NCBI GenBank assembly: GCA_903928285.1
Contig: CAIYQH010000052.1
Coordinates: 1 to 15,705, forward strand
From: an uncultured Bacteroidales bacterium
GTDB taxonomy: Bacteria; Bacteroidota; Bacteroidia; Bacteroidales; FEN-979
Direction: 5' to 3'
DNA: 15,705 nt
Shown here: piece after piece, positions 6,023 through 14,342 of the stretch
How positions within the stretch are numbered: position 1 is the first letter of the stretch
How the letters are laid out: every line of letters starts with the position of its first letter
Notes under the pieces: generated by a model
Databases searched by the model: none
Told to the model about the DNA's origin: nothing
The model's input: the letters and a program-made list of their open reading frames with translations, nothing else
Translations under genes and position numbers: made by a program

Positions 6023-8383
6023 ATGAGGGTTCTTTTTATAAGAGAAACACGTAAATTCTTTTCGTTCATACTGATTTTTCTTTCAGGTAATCTACTTCTC
6101 AGCTGCGGTAACCAGTTGGTTGCTCAGGAAAAGACCGTGACCTATTATGCCGATCCTTCAGGAGTGCCTCCCGACCTCCCGATATCCATAAGCCATCTGA
6201 CTGCTCATGTTTCGTTTAAACCGGAGCAAAACCTGGTTTTGGGAATGGCCGATTTTACCTTTATTCCAAACAGGTACACAACCGACTCCATCGTTTTTCA
6301 AACACCTGAATTTACTGTATCTTCGGTTAAAGTCAACGGTGAGGATGTTCCCTTCCGGCAAACAGCGGGAAAACTGATTGTCAATCCACAACCCTCCCTG
6401 TGGGATATCTCCTCCTTTGTAAAGCCTCCTGAGTCGCATATCACCATTGGTTATACCGCTGCACCTCAGGCAGGGCCTATTTACTTTATCGGGTGGAAAC
6501 CGGAAGAGGCGGGCAAGCGAAAGGAGATATGGGCACATCGTTCCTCGGGCTGGCTGCCCTATCTTGATGGCCGGATCACGGTCGACATGTTCATTACGTT
6601 CGACAGGGATTTCAAGGTCTTTTCCAACGGTGAACGTATTGACGTGACCGAAAATCCTGATCTGACGCGAACCTGGCATTATGCGATGAAGAAAAACCAT
6701 CCCTTTTTCTCCACATCGCTGGTGATCGGGGATTATCAGTATGAATCGCTGAAAACCTCAAAAGGAATCCCGCTCGAATACTGGTATTACACCGGTATGT
6801 CCGACAGGGTGGCGACCACCTACAAATTTACACCCCGGATGTTCGATTTTTACGAGCAGGAGATGGGGGTAGGCTATCCCTATCCGGTCTATCGTGAGGC
6901 GCCGGTGATCGATTATATGTATGGCGCCATGGAGACTACCACCAGTACGGTTTTCGGTGATTATATGCTGATCAGTCCAAGAGCCTGGTGGCAAAGGAAT
7001 TATGTCAATGTAAATGCCCATGAACTGGCCCACCAGTGGTTCGGCAACTGTGTGGCTCATTTTGTTAACCGTGATGTCTGGCTTACCGAAAGTTTCGCAA
7101 CCTATTATGCGAAACTTTTCGAAAAGAGCATTTATGGGGATGATTACTACCAGAATATCAGGAATGATGAGATGAATATGGCCTTTGATGCTGGAAAAAA
7201 GAACAGTTTCCCGGTTGGGGGATCCCAGGGAGGCACCCAGCGGATCTACCAGAAGGGTTCGCTGGTGCTTGACATGTTGCGTGATGTTATGGGCAACCAG
7301 GCGTTTAAAAGCGCCATCCACCGGTACCTTGAAAAATATCAGTTCGGTTATGCGGAGACCAACGATTTTATCCGTTGCTGCTATGAAGCCGGCGGCAAAC
7401 CTTATAACTGGTTTTTTGATGAATGGATATTGAGGGGAGGGGAGCCCGATTATGTTGTGAGGGATTCGATGTCAGTTGACCCGGAAGGAAAGCGGTGCTC
7501 CGTGTTTAAGGTTACCCAGGTCCAACCGACCAACGAACTTACAGGCCTTTTCAGGATGCCGGTTGTTTTTGAGGTGCATTACAGCGATGGCAGCTCCGAC
7601 AGGCAAACAGCCTGGGTTGAGAAGAAATATACAGAGGTTGTCATTCCGGTTCCGGTTGACAGGCAGGTTGATTACCTGCTGTTTGATCCTGGCAGGAGAA
7701 TCCTGAAAAAGGTGACCTTTATCCGCCCCTTTTACCAGCTTGCTGCCCAGGCGCTGAAGGCGGATAATATGATCGACCGGTATGATGCCTGCGTGGCAAT
7801 GAGGTCTACCGCCTTTGGAATAAAGGAGGAGCTTTTGGAGAAATTATTCCGGCAGGAGAAATTCTGGCTGGTAAAATCTGAGATACTGGAGCAACTGGGG
7901 TCGGATCGTTCTCCCGAAGTGGTGGAGGTATTCAGGGAGGCCTTGCTGGATCAGGATGCCAATGTGCGGAAATCGGCGTTAAAAAACCTTGTTCCTGTTC
8001 CTGACCTGCTTCAGAATACAGTTGAAACCATTCTGGGAGACTCCAGCTATCTGAATGTTGAACTAGCCCTGGGCTCCCTTTGCCTCTCCTTCCCACAGCA
8101 AGTGGAACATTATCTTGACCTTTCAAAGGGATTTGAGGGCTGGCGTGGCATGAACATCCGGATGAAATGGCTCGAACTGGCTATAAACAGCGGGAAGAAG
8201 GAGTTCTTGCCTGAACTGGTTGGCTATACAGGTCCCGGCTATGAATTCGAAACGCGGATGAATGCCTTTGCCACGCTGAAAAAGCTGCATTACGCCGACG
8301 CAATGACGCGCAAAAATGCTGAAAATGCCAGTAAACACTGGAATAATAAGTTAAGCAGTGTTGCAGTTGATTATCTGAAATAG
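6023..8383 (+). CDS. Secreted M1-family zinc aminopeptidase with helical C-terminal region
   Basis: The product is 786 residues. An N-terminal export signal (about 1-35) contains LLSC at 25-28, which could be a lipobox making it a lipoprotein; cleavage after VAQ by signal peptidase I is the alternative. The beta-rich N-terminal domain is followed by a gluzincin core with YGAMETTTS (the GAMEN-type substrate motif in variant form), zinc site HELAHQ (H333, E334, H337) and third ligand E356 in WLTESFATYY, with the exact 18-residue spacing of M1 peptidases. Y409 (RIYQKGS) fits the catalytic tyrosine. The segment after about residue 575 is helical and HEAT-like (DANVRKSALKNL), typical of longer M1 enzymes. 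The likely role is removing N-terminal residues from peptides in the periplasm or at the cell surface. An MFS transporter gene follows after 17 nt. Confidence 0.93.
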   Translation: MRVLFIRETRKFFSFILIFLSGNLLLSCGNQLVAQEKTVTYYADPSGVPPDLPISISHLTAHVSFKPEQNLVLGMADFTFIPNRYTTDSIVFQTPEFTVSSVKVNGEDVPFRQTAGKLIVNPQPSLWDISSFVKPPESHITIGYTAAPQAGPIYFIGWKPEEAGKRKEIWAHRSSGWLPYLDGRITVDMFITFDRDFKVFSNGERIDVTENPDLTRTWHYAMKKNHPFFSTSLVIGDYQYESLKTSKGIPLEYWYYTGMSDRVATTYKFTPRMFDFYEQEMGVGYPYPVYREAPVIDYMYGAMETTTSTVFGDYMLISPRAWWQRNYVNVNAHELAHQWFGNCVAHFVNRDVWLTESFATYYAKLFEKSIYGDDYYQNIRNDEMNMAFDAGKKNSFPVGGSQGGTQRIYQKGSLVLDMLRDVMGNQAFKSAIHRYLEKYQFGYAETNDFIRCCYEAGGKPYNWFFDEWILRGGEPDYVVRDSMSVDPEGKRCSVFKVTQVQPTNELTGLFRMPVVFEVHYSDGSSDRQTAWVEKKYTEVVIPVPVDRQVDYLLFDPGRRILKKVTFIRPFYQLAAQALKADNMIDRYDACVAMRSTAFGIKEELLEKLFRQEKFWLVKSEILEQLGSDRSPEVVEVFREALLDQDANVRKSALKNLVPVPDLLQNTVETILGDSSYLNVELALGSLCLSFPQQVEHYLDLSKGFEGWRGMNIRMKWLELAINSGKKEFLPELVGYTGPGYEFETRMNAFATLKKLHYADAMTRKNAENASKHWNNKLSSVAVDYLK

Positions 8384-8400
8384 CTTATAATATTACGAAT

Positions 8401-9615
8401 ATGTGGTTTAACAGGAAAATTCTTACGCGGACGGTTCTTCTGGTCTCTTTTGTGAGCCTGTTTACCGACATTGCCAGCGAGATGCTCTATCCCGTCATGC
8501 CGGTTTACCTGAAATCTATTGGATTTTCTGTTCTGCTGATCGGGATTCTGGAGGGTGTGGCCGAGGCAACGGCAGGTTTAAGCAAAGGCTATTTCGGCAA
8601 ATTGTCGGATGTGCGGAAAAAGCGCGTTCCTTTTGTCAGGGCCGGGTATATCATGGGTGCCATATCAAAGCCACTCATGGCAGCTTTCGCCTGGCCGCTA
8701 TGGATATTTTTTGTACGTACGCTTGACCGGTTCGGTAAGGGGGTTCGGACCAGTGCCCGTGATGCCATGCTGAGCGACGAAACCACGCCGGAACATAAAG
8801 GCAAGGTATTTGGTTTTCACAGGTCGATGGATACGGTTGGCGCCGCCATAGGTCCGGTGCTGGCGCTGATCTTTCTCTGGATATACCCTGGTCAATACCG
8901 GATCATGTTCCTGATTGCCTTTTTCCCTGGCCTTGTGGCCATCGCCATGACTTTCCTCCTGAAGGATAAACCATCTCAGATGCAGGTTTTAAAGCCGCGC
9001 CAGAAGCCACCTGCTCAGCCCTCCGTCGGTTTTTTTTCATACCTGAAATACTGGTCAAAGGCTACCCCCGGGTTCAGGTATCTGGTTGCCGGTTTGATGC
9101 TGTTCACCCTGTTCAACAGTTCCGATGTGTTTCTTTTATTGGTATTGAAGGAACATCATCTTACCGATACCATGATGATAGGGGTTTACATCTTCTACAA
9201 CCTTGTTTATGCACTTTTTTCCTATCCCGTGGGCGCCCTGGCCGACAGGATTGGCCTGAAAACGATGCTGATTACAGGGTTGTTTCTTTTTTCAATTGTA
9301 TATACCGGTCTTGGATTTGCCTCCTCGCTGGTTGCCATCGGAGGGCTGTTTTTTCTCTATGGCCTCTATGCGGCCTGCACGGAGGGTATCTCCAAGGCGA
9401 TCATCTCGAATATGGCAGCCAAATCCGAAACTGCAACGGCGATAGGGTTCTACAACAGTATGACCAGCATTTTCACACTGCTTGCAAGCTCGGTTGCAGG
9501 TGTGTTGTGGTTTTCGATAGGTTCAAAGGCCATGCTGATGATCTCGGGAGTGGGTGTTTTCATGGTAGTTTGCTACCTGGGTTGGGTGTTTCTGTTCCGG
9601 AAACAGGCCGACTGA
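8401..9615 (+). CDS. Major facilitator superfamily transporter
   Basis: This is an inner-membrane transporter of 404 residues with about twelve membrane segments. MFS motif A appears in both halves: YFGKLSDVRKKR after the second segment (about 64-75) and GALADRIGLKTM in the second half (about 279-290), as expected from the family's internal duplication. The conserved DRFGKGVRTSARDAML segment in the first half is typical of a bacterial subgroup usually annotated as drug or unknown-substrate permeases. The start ATG lies 17 nt after the M1 peptidase stop on the same strand, so co-transcription is likely. Export or uptake of a peptide-derived or unrelated small molecule cannot be decided. No frameshift or truncation is seen. 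Confidence 0.9.
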   Translation: MWFNRKILTRTVLLVSFVSLFTDIASEMLYPVMPVYLKSIGFSVLLIGILEGVAEATAGLSKGYFGKLSDVRKKRVPFVRAGYIMGAISKPLMAAFAWPLWIFFVRTLDRFGKGVRTSARDAMLSDETTPEHKGKVFGFHRSMDTVGAAIGPVLALIFLWIYPGQYRIMFLIAFFPGLVAIAMTFLLKDKPSQMQVLKPRQKPPAQPSVGFFSYLKYWSKATPGFRYLVAGLMLFTLFNSSDVFLLLVLKEHHLTDTMMIGVYIFYNLVYALFSYPVGALADRIGLKTMLITGLFLFSIVYTGLGFASSLVAIGGLFFLYGLYAACTEGISKAIISNMAAKSETATAIGFYNSMTSIFTLLASSVAGVLWFSIGSKAMLMISGVGVFMVVCYLGWVFLFRKQAD

Positions 9616-9635
9616 AAGGTGGAATTCACACAAAT

Positions 9636-9666
9636 CATCCTGGTTTCCTGTTTTTTTTGCAGGATG
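9636..9666 (+). repeat. Inverted repeat with a T-rich loop after the MFS gene
   Basis: CATCCTG (9636-9642) and CAGGATG (9660-9666) form a 7-bp stem around a 17-nt loop that contains T8 (9651-9658). It lies about 20 nt past the MFS stop. The T-run sits inside the loop rather than after the stem, so this is not a normal intrinsic terminator, although it may contribute to termination or mRNA stability. Confidence 0.35.
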
Positions 9667-9667
9667 C

Positions 9668-9698
9668 TTGGTTGTTTAAAATAAATGGAATATCTTTG
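9668..9698 (+). promoter_or_regulatory. Bacteroidota-type promoter of rpmB
   Basis: TTGG (9668-9671) is followed after exactly 19 nt by TATCTTTG (9691-9698). The second element matches TAnnTTTG perfectly and the first is close to the TTTG -33 element. Predicted transcription would begin about 7 nt downstream, leaving a leader of about 30 nt before the rpmB ATG at 9736. This is the best promoter match in the window. Confidence 0.7.
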
Positions 9699-9735
9699 CA
9701 CTCCATTTTGAATTACCATTTTAACCAATACTGTC

Positions 9736-9975
9736 ATGGCAAGGATTTGTGAAATTACGGGAAAGATTGCAATCAAGGGACATAAAGTATCCCATTCCAA
9801 TAAGAAATCGAAACGCTGGTTCAGCCCCAACATCCAGACTAAGACCTTTTTTATTGAGGAAGAAAACCGCGACATCAAGCTGAGGGTATCAGCTGAAGGA
9901 TTACGCCATATGAATAAAAAAGGCGTTTATGTCTGTATCAAGGAAGCAAGGGAAAAAGGATATCTTACCAAGTAA
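9736..9975 (+). CDS. rpmB: 50S ribosomal protein bL28
   Basis: This is a basic protein of 79 residues, the normal bL28 length, beginning MARICEITGK with the conserved GHKVSHSNKKSKRWFSPNIQ segment and ending EAREKGYLTK. It is a structural component of the large ribosomal subunit. Only two cysteines (C5, C67) are present and no CxxC pairs, so it is the zinc-independent form. It has its own strong promoter and a strong terminator and stands alone. In many Bacteroidota genomes rpmB is followed by rpmG (bL33) and a small DUF4295 gene; neither is present here. Identity is certain. Confidence 0.97.
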   Translation: MARICEITGKIAIKGHKVSHSNKKSKRWFSPNIQTKTFFIEEENRDIKLRVSAEGLRHMNKKGVYVCIKEAREKGYLTK

Positions 9976-9995
9976 TTTTTTTTCAAGGGTAAACG

Positions 9996-10026
9996 AATGC
10001 TGTTACGCCGTAACAGCATTTTTTTT
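9996..10026 (+). terminator. Rho-independent terminator of rpmB
   Basis: A perfect 11-bp inverted repeat (AATGCTGTTAC at 9996-10006, GTAACAGCATT at 10010-10020) with a 3-nt GCC loop runs directly into a T tract reaching 10026. It begins about 20 nt after the rpmB stop. This is a textbook intrinsic terminator and insulates rpmB from the downstream genes. Confidence 0.92.
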
Positions 10027-10094
10027 GTCTGTATCATTAGGAAATAAACAGCAGGAAAACACGTTATTATAAGTTTAAGAAGCACCTCCTCCGA

Positions 10095-10754
10095 ATGAGA
10101 AACAGTCTCTCCTTTTTAATATTCCTGCTTGCCGTTCCATTTTTTGCCTATACACAACAGGTGCATGATGCAGAGGATAACAGTCAATTGGTCCAGTTTT
10201 CGGGGATGACCATCACCGCCGACAGCCTGAACCCGGTACCCTACACTAAAATTATTGACATCTTCAGTCACCGCGGAACAACAAGCGATATTAACGGTTA
10301 TTTTTCCTTTGTAGCCCATAAGAAGGATACTGTCGTTTTTACAGCCATCGGTTTTAAGCCAGTATCCTTTATCATTCCCGATACCATCACCAAACAGCGG
10401 TATTCACTCATCCAGCTGATGACCGCCGATACCCTCACCCTTGCAGCCGCCTTTATTTTCCCTTGGCCTACACTGGAGGACTTCAAGCGGGCATTTGTAG
10501 AGATAAAAATTCCGGATGATGATCTTGAAATCGCGCGAAAGAACCTCAAGGCAGCGGATATCAGGATGAGAGCCGAAAATTATCCCATGGATGCAAACAT
10601 GAATTACCGTAACTTTATCGACAACCAGACCAGCAAACTCTATTACTTTGGTCAGCAGCAATCATTCAACATCTTTAACCCCTTTGCCTGGGCAAAGTTC
10701 ATAAAAGCCTGGAAAGATGGAAAGTTTAAATCGCAGGAGGAACGTTTAAAATAA
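10095..10754 (+). CDS. Exported protein with a carboxypeptidase-regulatory-like domain
   Basis: The product is 219 residues. A signal peptide (about 1-20) is followed by a CarboxypepD_reg-like beta-sandwich at about 35-115, with the usual pattern of a variable start, then GTTSDINGYFSF, DTVVFTAIGFKPV and a terminal strand. The C-terminal 100 residues begin PWPTLEDFKRAF, are more helical, and include FNPFAWAKFIKAWKDG. No catalytic motif is visible. It lies 8 nt ahead of a TonB-dependent receptor that carries the same kind of domain, so a periplasmic or surface accessory role for that receptor is a reasonable inference. The leader just before the ATG contains CACCTCCT (10083-10090), identical to the anti-Shine-Dalgarno sequence. 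A weak -7-like TAAGTTTA sits at 10070-10077. The precise function is unknown. Confidence 0.82.
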   Translation: MRNSLSFLIFLLAVPFFAYTQQVHDAEDNSQLVQFSGMTITADSLNPVPYTKIIDIFSHRGTTSDINGYFSFVAHKKDTVVFTAIGFKPVSFIIPDTITKQRYSLIQLMTADTLTLAAAFIFPWPTLEDFKRAFVEIKIPDDDLEIARKNLKAADIRMRAENYPMDANMNYRNFIDNQTSKLYYFGQQQSFNIFNPFAWAKFIKAWKDGKFKSQEERLK

Positions 10755-10762
10755 AGCCGCCC

Positions 10763-13195
10763 TTGAGAATATTGCCCTATATCCCCTTATTGCTGTTCAT
10801 ATTACTGGGTAAGGCTCTTTCTGCCCAGGAGGAAACCGCCACACTCACAGGGTTGGTATCGCTTTCCGGGTCATCCTCTTCACAACAATTTGTCAATGTT
10901 GCCATTAAGGGCTCAACTACAGGCACAACCACAGGAAAGGATGGCCGTTTTGTATTTACCGTTCCTGCCGGCAAACAACTGGTTATCCTCTTTTCATATG
11001 TCGGCTATGAAACCGATTCGGTTAAAGTAAGGTTAAAACCGGGGGAACAAAAGGTGTTGAACCGTACCCTGCTGCCAGTCTCCACCCAGCTCGGGTCAAT
11101 TGAAATCAAGGATCAGCAGTTGCGAACCAACACCTTCAGCCGCCTCGATCCAAAAGCGCTGACCTTTATTCCAACCATAAACGCCAGTGTTGAAGACCTC
11201 ATAAAAACCATGCCCGGCGTATCATCGCGCAATGAACTCAGTTCCCAGTATTCTGTTCGCGGCGGCAATTATGATGAAAACCTGGTTTATGTCAACGACA
11301 TTGAAATTTACAGGCCGTTCCTGGTCAGGTCGGGCCAGCAGGAGGGACAAAGTTTCCTGAATCCCGACCTGGTTTCCGGAATATCCTTTTCTGCCGGTGG
11401 TTTTGATGCCAAATACGGGGATAAGATGTCGTCGGTGCTGGATATCAAATATAAAAAGCCCACTGAATTTGCCGGATCTTTTGATGTCAGTCTTCTCGGA
11501 GCTGACGCCCACATAGAAGGGACCATTTCAAAAAAGTTGTCGTACCTCTTCGGAACCCGTTATAAAACAAACTCCTATTTGCTGAAAGGACTTGATACCA
11601 AAGGAAATTACAAACCCCGGTATTTTGATTTCCAGGGGGTGCTTAATTATGAGGTCAATTCAAAATGGGAGATCTCCATGCTGGGCACCTATGTGGATAA
11701 TTCCTATAAGCTCATCCCCCAAACCCAGGAAACCAGCTTTGGCACCCTCGATCAGGCCTATAAGCTGAAAATTTATTTTGACGGCCAGGAGGCCGACCGC
11801 TACCAGAACTGGTTGTCGGCCGTTACTATCACCTATAAACCCCTTCAGAATGTCAGACTGAAACTGATCTCCTCCGCCTTTCAGACCTATGAGGCGGAAA
11901 CCTATGATATTTCAGGTGAATACTGGCTTAGCAAACTCGAAATTTACCAGGGATCCACCAAGGGGCAGGTTCCCGAAATTCTCGGTGTCGGGGCCTACCT
12001 GCAGCATGCCCGTAATTACCTTGATGGTACGGTGTTCAATGTTGAACACCGCGGGTCGTGGGAGAAAGCGAAGAGCAACATGACCTGGGGGGTGAAATAT
12101 CAGCATGAGTTCTTTAAAAACACAGTCAATGAATGGGAATTGCAGGATTCAGCCGGCTATTCCCTGCCCCATCCGTATGATACCATCGGATCGCAGCATC
12201 CCCCTAAAAACGACCTGGCGCTTTCCAATTCCATCAACAGCAATAATACAATCAACACAAACCGTTACACAGCTTTCTTACAGGATACCTGGACCTTTAA
12301 GAACGGTACGAATGACATCTCCCTGACTGCCGGACTTCGCAGTGTATTCTATGATTATAACAGTGAGTTTACCCTGAATCCCCGCGTCAATATCTCCTTC
12401 AAGCCACACTGGAAGCATGAGATGGTGATGCGGCTCTCGGCCGGCATCTATTCGCAGCCGCCCACCTTCCGGGAAATGACCGACCTGAACGGTTCCATCG
12501 TGCCTGGTCTGAAGGCCCAGCGGTCGATCCATGTGGTAGCTGGCAGCGACCTGTACTTTACGGCCTGGGGCAGGCCATTCAAATTTGTCACGGAGCTCTA
12601 TTATAAAAATATTCAGAACCTGATTCCCTACGAACTCGACAATATGAAGATCAGGTACTACGGCACCAACGATGCACACGGGTATGCCGCCGGAATCGAC
12701 TTCCGGGTAAATGGTGAATTTGTCAAGGGTGCTGAATCGTGGGCGAGCCTTTCGTTCATGAAAACAGAGGAGTTTTTCCAGGGATCGTGGATCCCGCGCC
12801 CGACCGATCAGCGGATGAACCTGTCGATATTTTTCCAGGATTATATCCCGGGGTTCCCCTCCTGGAAGATGAATCTCAACCTTGTTTATGGATCCGGGCT
12901 GCCCTTTGGCCCTCCGAATGCCCCTCGTAAGGACCAGGTCTGGCGGATCCCGCCCTATCGCCGGGTCGACATTGGCCTGTCCAAACAGCTGATCAGCACC
13001 CATACACGGTTTTCTTCGAAGAACCCCCTCAGGGCCTTTAAAAATGTGTGGTTAACCTTAGAGGTATTCAACCTGCTCCAGATCACCAATACCATCTCCT
13101 ATCAGTGGATCACCGATATCAACGGCAAGGAGTATGCGGTTCCCAACTACCTCACCCCCAGGATGTTTAACCTGAAGCTGATCACCAGTTTTTAA
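10763..13195 (+). CDS. TonB-dependent receptor with N-terminal carboxypeptidase-regulatory-like domain
   Basis: This is an outer-membrane active transporter of 810 residues. A signal peptide (about 1-21, cleavage after LSA) is followed by a CarboxypepD_reg-like domain (about 26-110, with GKDGRFVFTVPAG and LFSYVGYETDSV). The plug domain (about 125-240) contains VEDLIKTMPGVSS, YSVRGGNYDENLVYVNDIEIY and SAGGFDAKYGDKMSSVLDI. The beta-barrel ends NLKLITSF with a terminal phenylalanine typical of outer-membrane proteins. No in-frame ATG exists near the start: an upstream stop lies at 10727 and the first internal Met is beyond residue 145, so translation must use a non-ATG codon, most likely the TTG at 10763. 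No SusD-like gene follows, so this is probably not a glycan-utilisation pair. The substrate is unknown. It is likely co-transcribed with the 219-residue gene 8 nt upstream. Confidence 0.93.
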   Translation: MRILPYIPLLLFILLGKALSAQEETATLTGLVSLSGSSSSQQFVNVAIKGSTTGTTTGKDGRFVFTVPAGKQLVILFSYVGYETDSVKVRLKPGEQKVLNRTLLPVSTQLGSIEIKDQQLRTNTFSRLDPKALTFIPTINASVEDLIKTMPGVSSRNELSSQYSVRGGNYDENLVYVNDIEIYRPFLVRSGQQEGQSFLNPDLVSGISFSAGGFDAKYGDKMSSVLDIKYKKPTEFAGSFDVSLLGADAHIEGTISKKLSYLFGTRYKTNSYLLKGLDTKGNYKPRYFDFQGVLNYEVNSKWEISMLGTYVDNSYKLIPQTQETSFGTLDQAYKLKIYFDGQEADRYQNWLSAVTITYKPLQNVRLKLISSAFQTYEAETYDISGEYWLSKLEIYQGSTKGQVPEILGVGAYLQHARNYLDGTVFNVEHRGSWEKAKSNMTWGVKYQHEFFKNTVNEWELQDSAGYSLPHPYDTIGSQHPPKNDLALSNSINSNNTINTNRYTAFLQDTWTFKNGTNDISLTAGLRSVFYDYNSEFTLNPRVNISFKPHWKHEMVMRLSAGIYSQPPTFREMTDLNGSIVPGLKAQRSIHVVAGSDLYFTAWGRPFKFVTELYYKNIQNLIPYELDNMKIRYYGTNDAHGYAAGIDFRVNGEFVKGAESWASLSFMKTEEFFQGSWIPRPTDQRMNLSIFFQDYIPGFPSWKMNLNLVYGSGLPFGPPNAPRKDQVWRIPPYRRVDIGLSKQLISTHTRFSSKNPLRAFKNVWLTLEVFNLLQITNTISYQWITDINGKEYAVPNYLTPRMFNLKLITSF

Positions 13196-13266
13196 GTGGT
13201 TGTCCTTAAATATTAATTTCCTGACGAACAATCTGCGAAACAAAAAAAACCGGAGGGAAGGGAAGA

Positions 13267-14334
13267 TTAGCGTTTTTTCGGATTGTCCTTTACGAAAAAC
13301 GATTTGGGGCGCAATACCTTGTCAAAAGTAAAATACTGGATGAGGGTAAAATCCTGTCCGTCGTTTACCGAAGCATACAAACGGTCCAGGTCATAAGGCA
13401 GGGGAATGCCATTGGGGTCGGTTTGACCATCAGGTCCCTTTTTGTGGAAGGTTTTAATGCTTTTGGTCTTTCCTGAAGTATCGGTCAGGGAGATGATGAT
13501 AAAGGGTTGCGAGGCAAGAATGGAGTCTTTGCGGGCCTTGTCCATATCATTCAGCAATGCCTCGTAATTGAGATTGCGGAACCCCGACAGGAAATTCAGC
13601 AGTTTCAGGGTGTCATAATCCGCAATTTCGGCATGATCGGACAGTCCCCTGATTGAAAATTGATTTTTACCGTTATTCCTGACTTCGTAAGAGTAATCGG
13701 GGTCGGCCAGGATATCGACCTTGATCGAGGCAATTTCGGGAATGGTCTTTTTGAAAATGTTGTAATCTCTCCAGTACTTTTCAATAGGGCTGTATCTGGG
13801 AGAGACAAATCCCCTGAATCCCGGCAAAAAGATGATGAAGGGTTTTGAGGAGTTTTCCATCAGCATAAAGCAACCCAGGTTATTCTGCGTAGCGCCTCCG
13901 ACATAGTAAACCTTGGTAAGTTTCTCATGCGGGAACCACCTGATAACGCCAAACAGGTCGATCCGGTAAACCCACTGGTAAATTTCAACCTTTACGGCAT
14001 TGACGGCAAGTTCCCTGACGATATTGTCATGGGCGGCATTGGCCACGGGCGACTGAACCTCGATCCCCACCATGGTTTTCAGCAACAGTTCGACCGAAAG
14101 TTTCTGCGCCGGGTATTTGTCATCCACCATCCATTTTCCCGGCGATAGCTTGGTTAGTTTAACGCTGTTGTTGTTTTTATCTCCGATGAAGATCTTGGTC
14201 ACGTTCGATGAGTCGTTGAGAGCGAAATCACTGATGGTGCGACGGAATGTGTTACTGGATTGTGAAAGCCAGAGAACCAGCGCGATCAGCGCAAGGATGA
14301 CAAATGTTACGAAAATGGACCTGTTTTTTTTCAT
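13267..14334 (-). CDS. DUF4340 domain protein, membrane-anchored, partner of GldG
   Basis: The product is 355 residues with one N-terminal membrane segment (about 8-24, FVTFVILALIALVLWL). A mostly beta extracytoplasmic region follows, with repeated patterns such as VTKIFIGDKNNNSVKLTK, GKWMVDDKYPAQ and LLKTMVGIEVQSPV. These are typical of DUF4340 proteins. The gene starts 8 nt after the gldG stop, so the two are co-transcribed. DUF4340 genes often lie next to GldG-family genes and ABC-2 permeases in diverse bacteria, which suggests a shared membrane complex; no biochemical role is established to my knowledge. The gene ends facing the TonB receptor across 71 nt in which I see no clear terminator hairpin. 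Confidence 0.82.
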   Translation of the reverse strand: MKKNRSIFVTFVILALIALVLWLSQSSNTFRRTISDFALNDSSNVTKIFIGDKNNNSVKLTKLSPGKWMVDDKYPAQKLSVELLLKTMVGIEVQSPVANAAHDNIVRELAVNAVKVEIYQWVYRIDLFGVIRWFPHEKLTKVYYVGGATQNNLGCFMLMENSSKPFIIFLPGFRGFVSPRYSPIEKYWRDYNIFKKTIPEIASIKVDILADPDYSYEVRNNGKNQFSIRGLSDHAEIADYDTLKLLNFLSGFRNLNYEALLNDMDKARKDSILASQPFIIISLTDTSGKTKSIKTFHKKGPDGQTDPNGIPLPYDLDRLYASVNDGQDFTLIQYFTFDKVLRPKSFFVKDNPKKR

Positions 14335-14342
14335 ACGGATAT

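Noticed and set aside
6158..7321. Two long minus-strand open frames inside the M1 peptidase gene
   Set aside because: They are antisense to the peptidase core, including its zinc site, and show no protein-family features.
9507..9752. An 81-codon plus-strand frame bridging the MFS end and rpmB start
   Set aside because: It overlaps both genes in another frame and crosses the rpmB promoter; the peptide shows no family features.
12278..13003. A 241-codon open frame on the minus strand inside the TonB receptor gene
   Set aside because: It lies wholly antisense to a well-supported receptor, has no recognisable domain, signal or initiation context, and its composition is that of a shadow frame.
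13196..13266. Possible terminator between the convergent receptor and DUF4340 genes
   Set aside because: The region is A-rich but I could not find a stem of useful length followed by a T tract in either direction.
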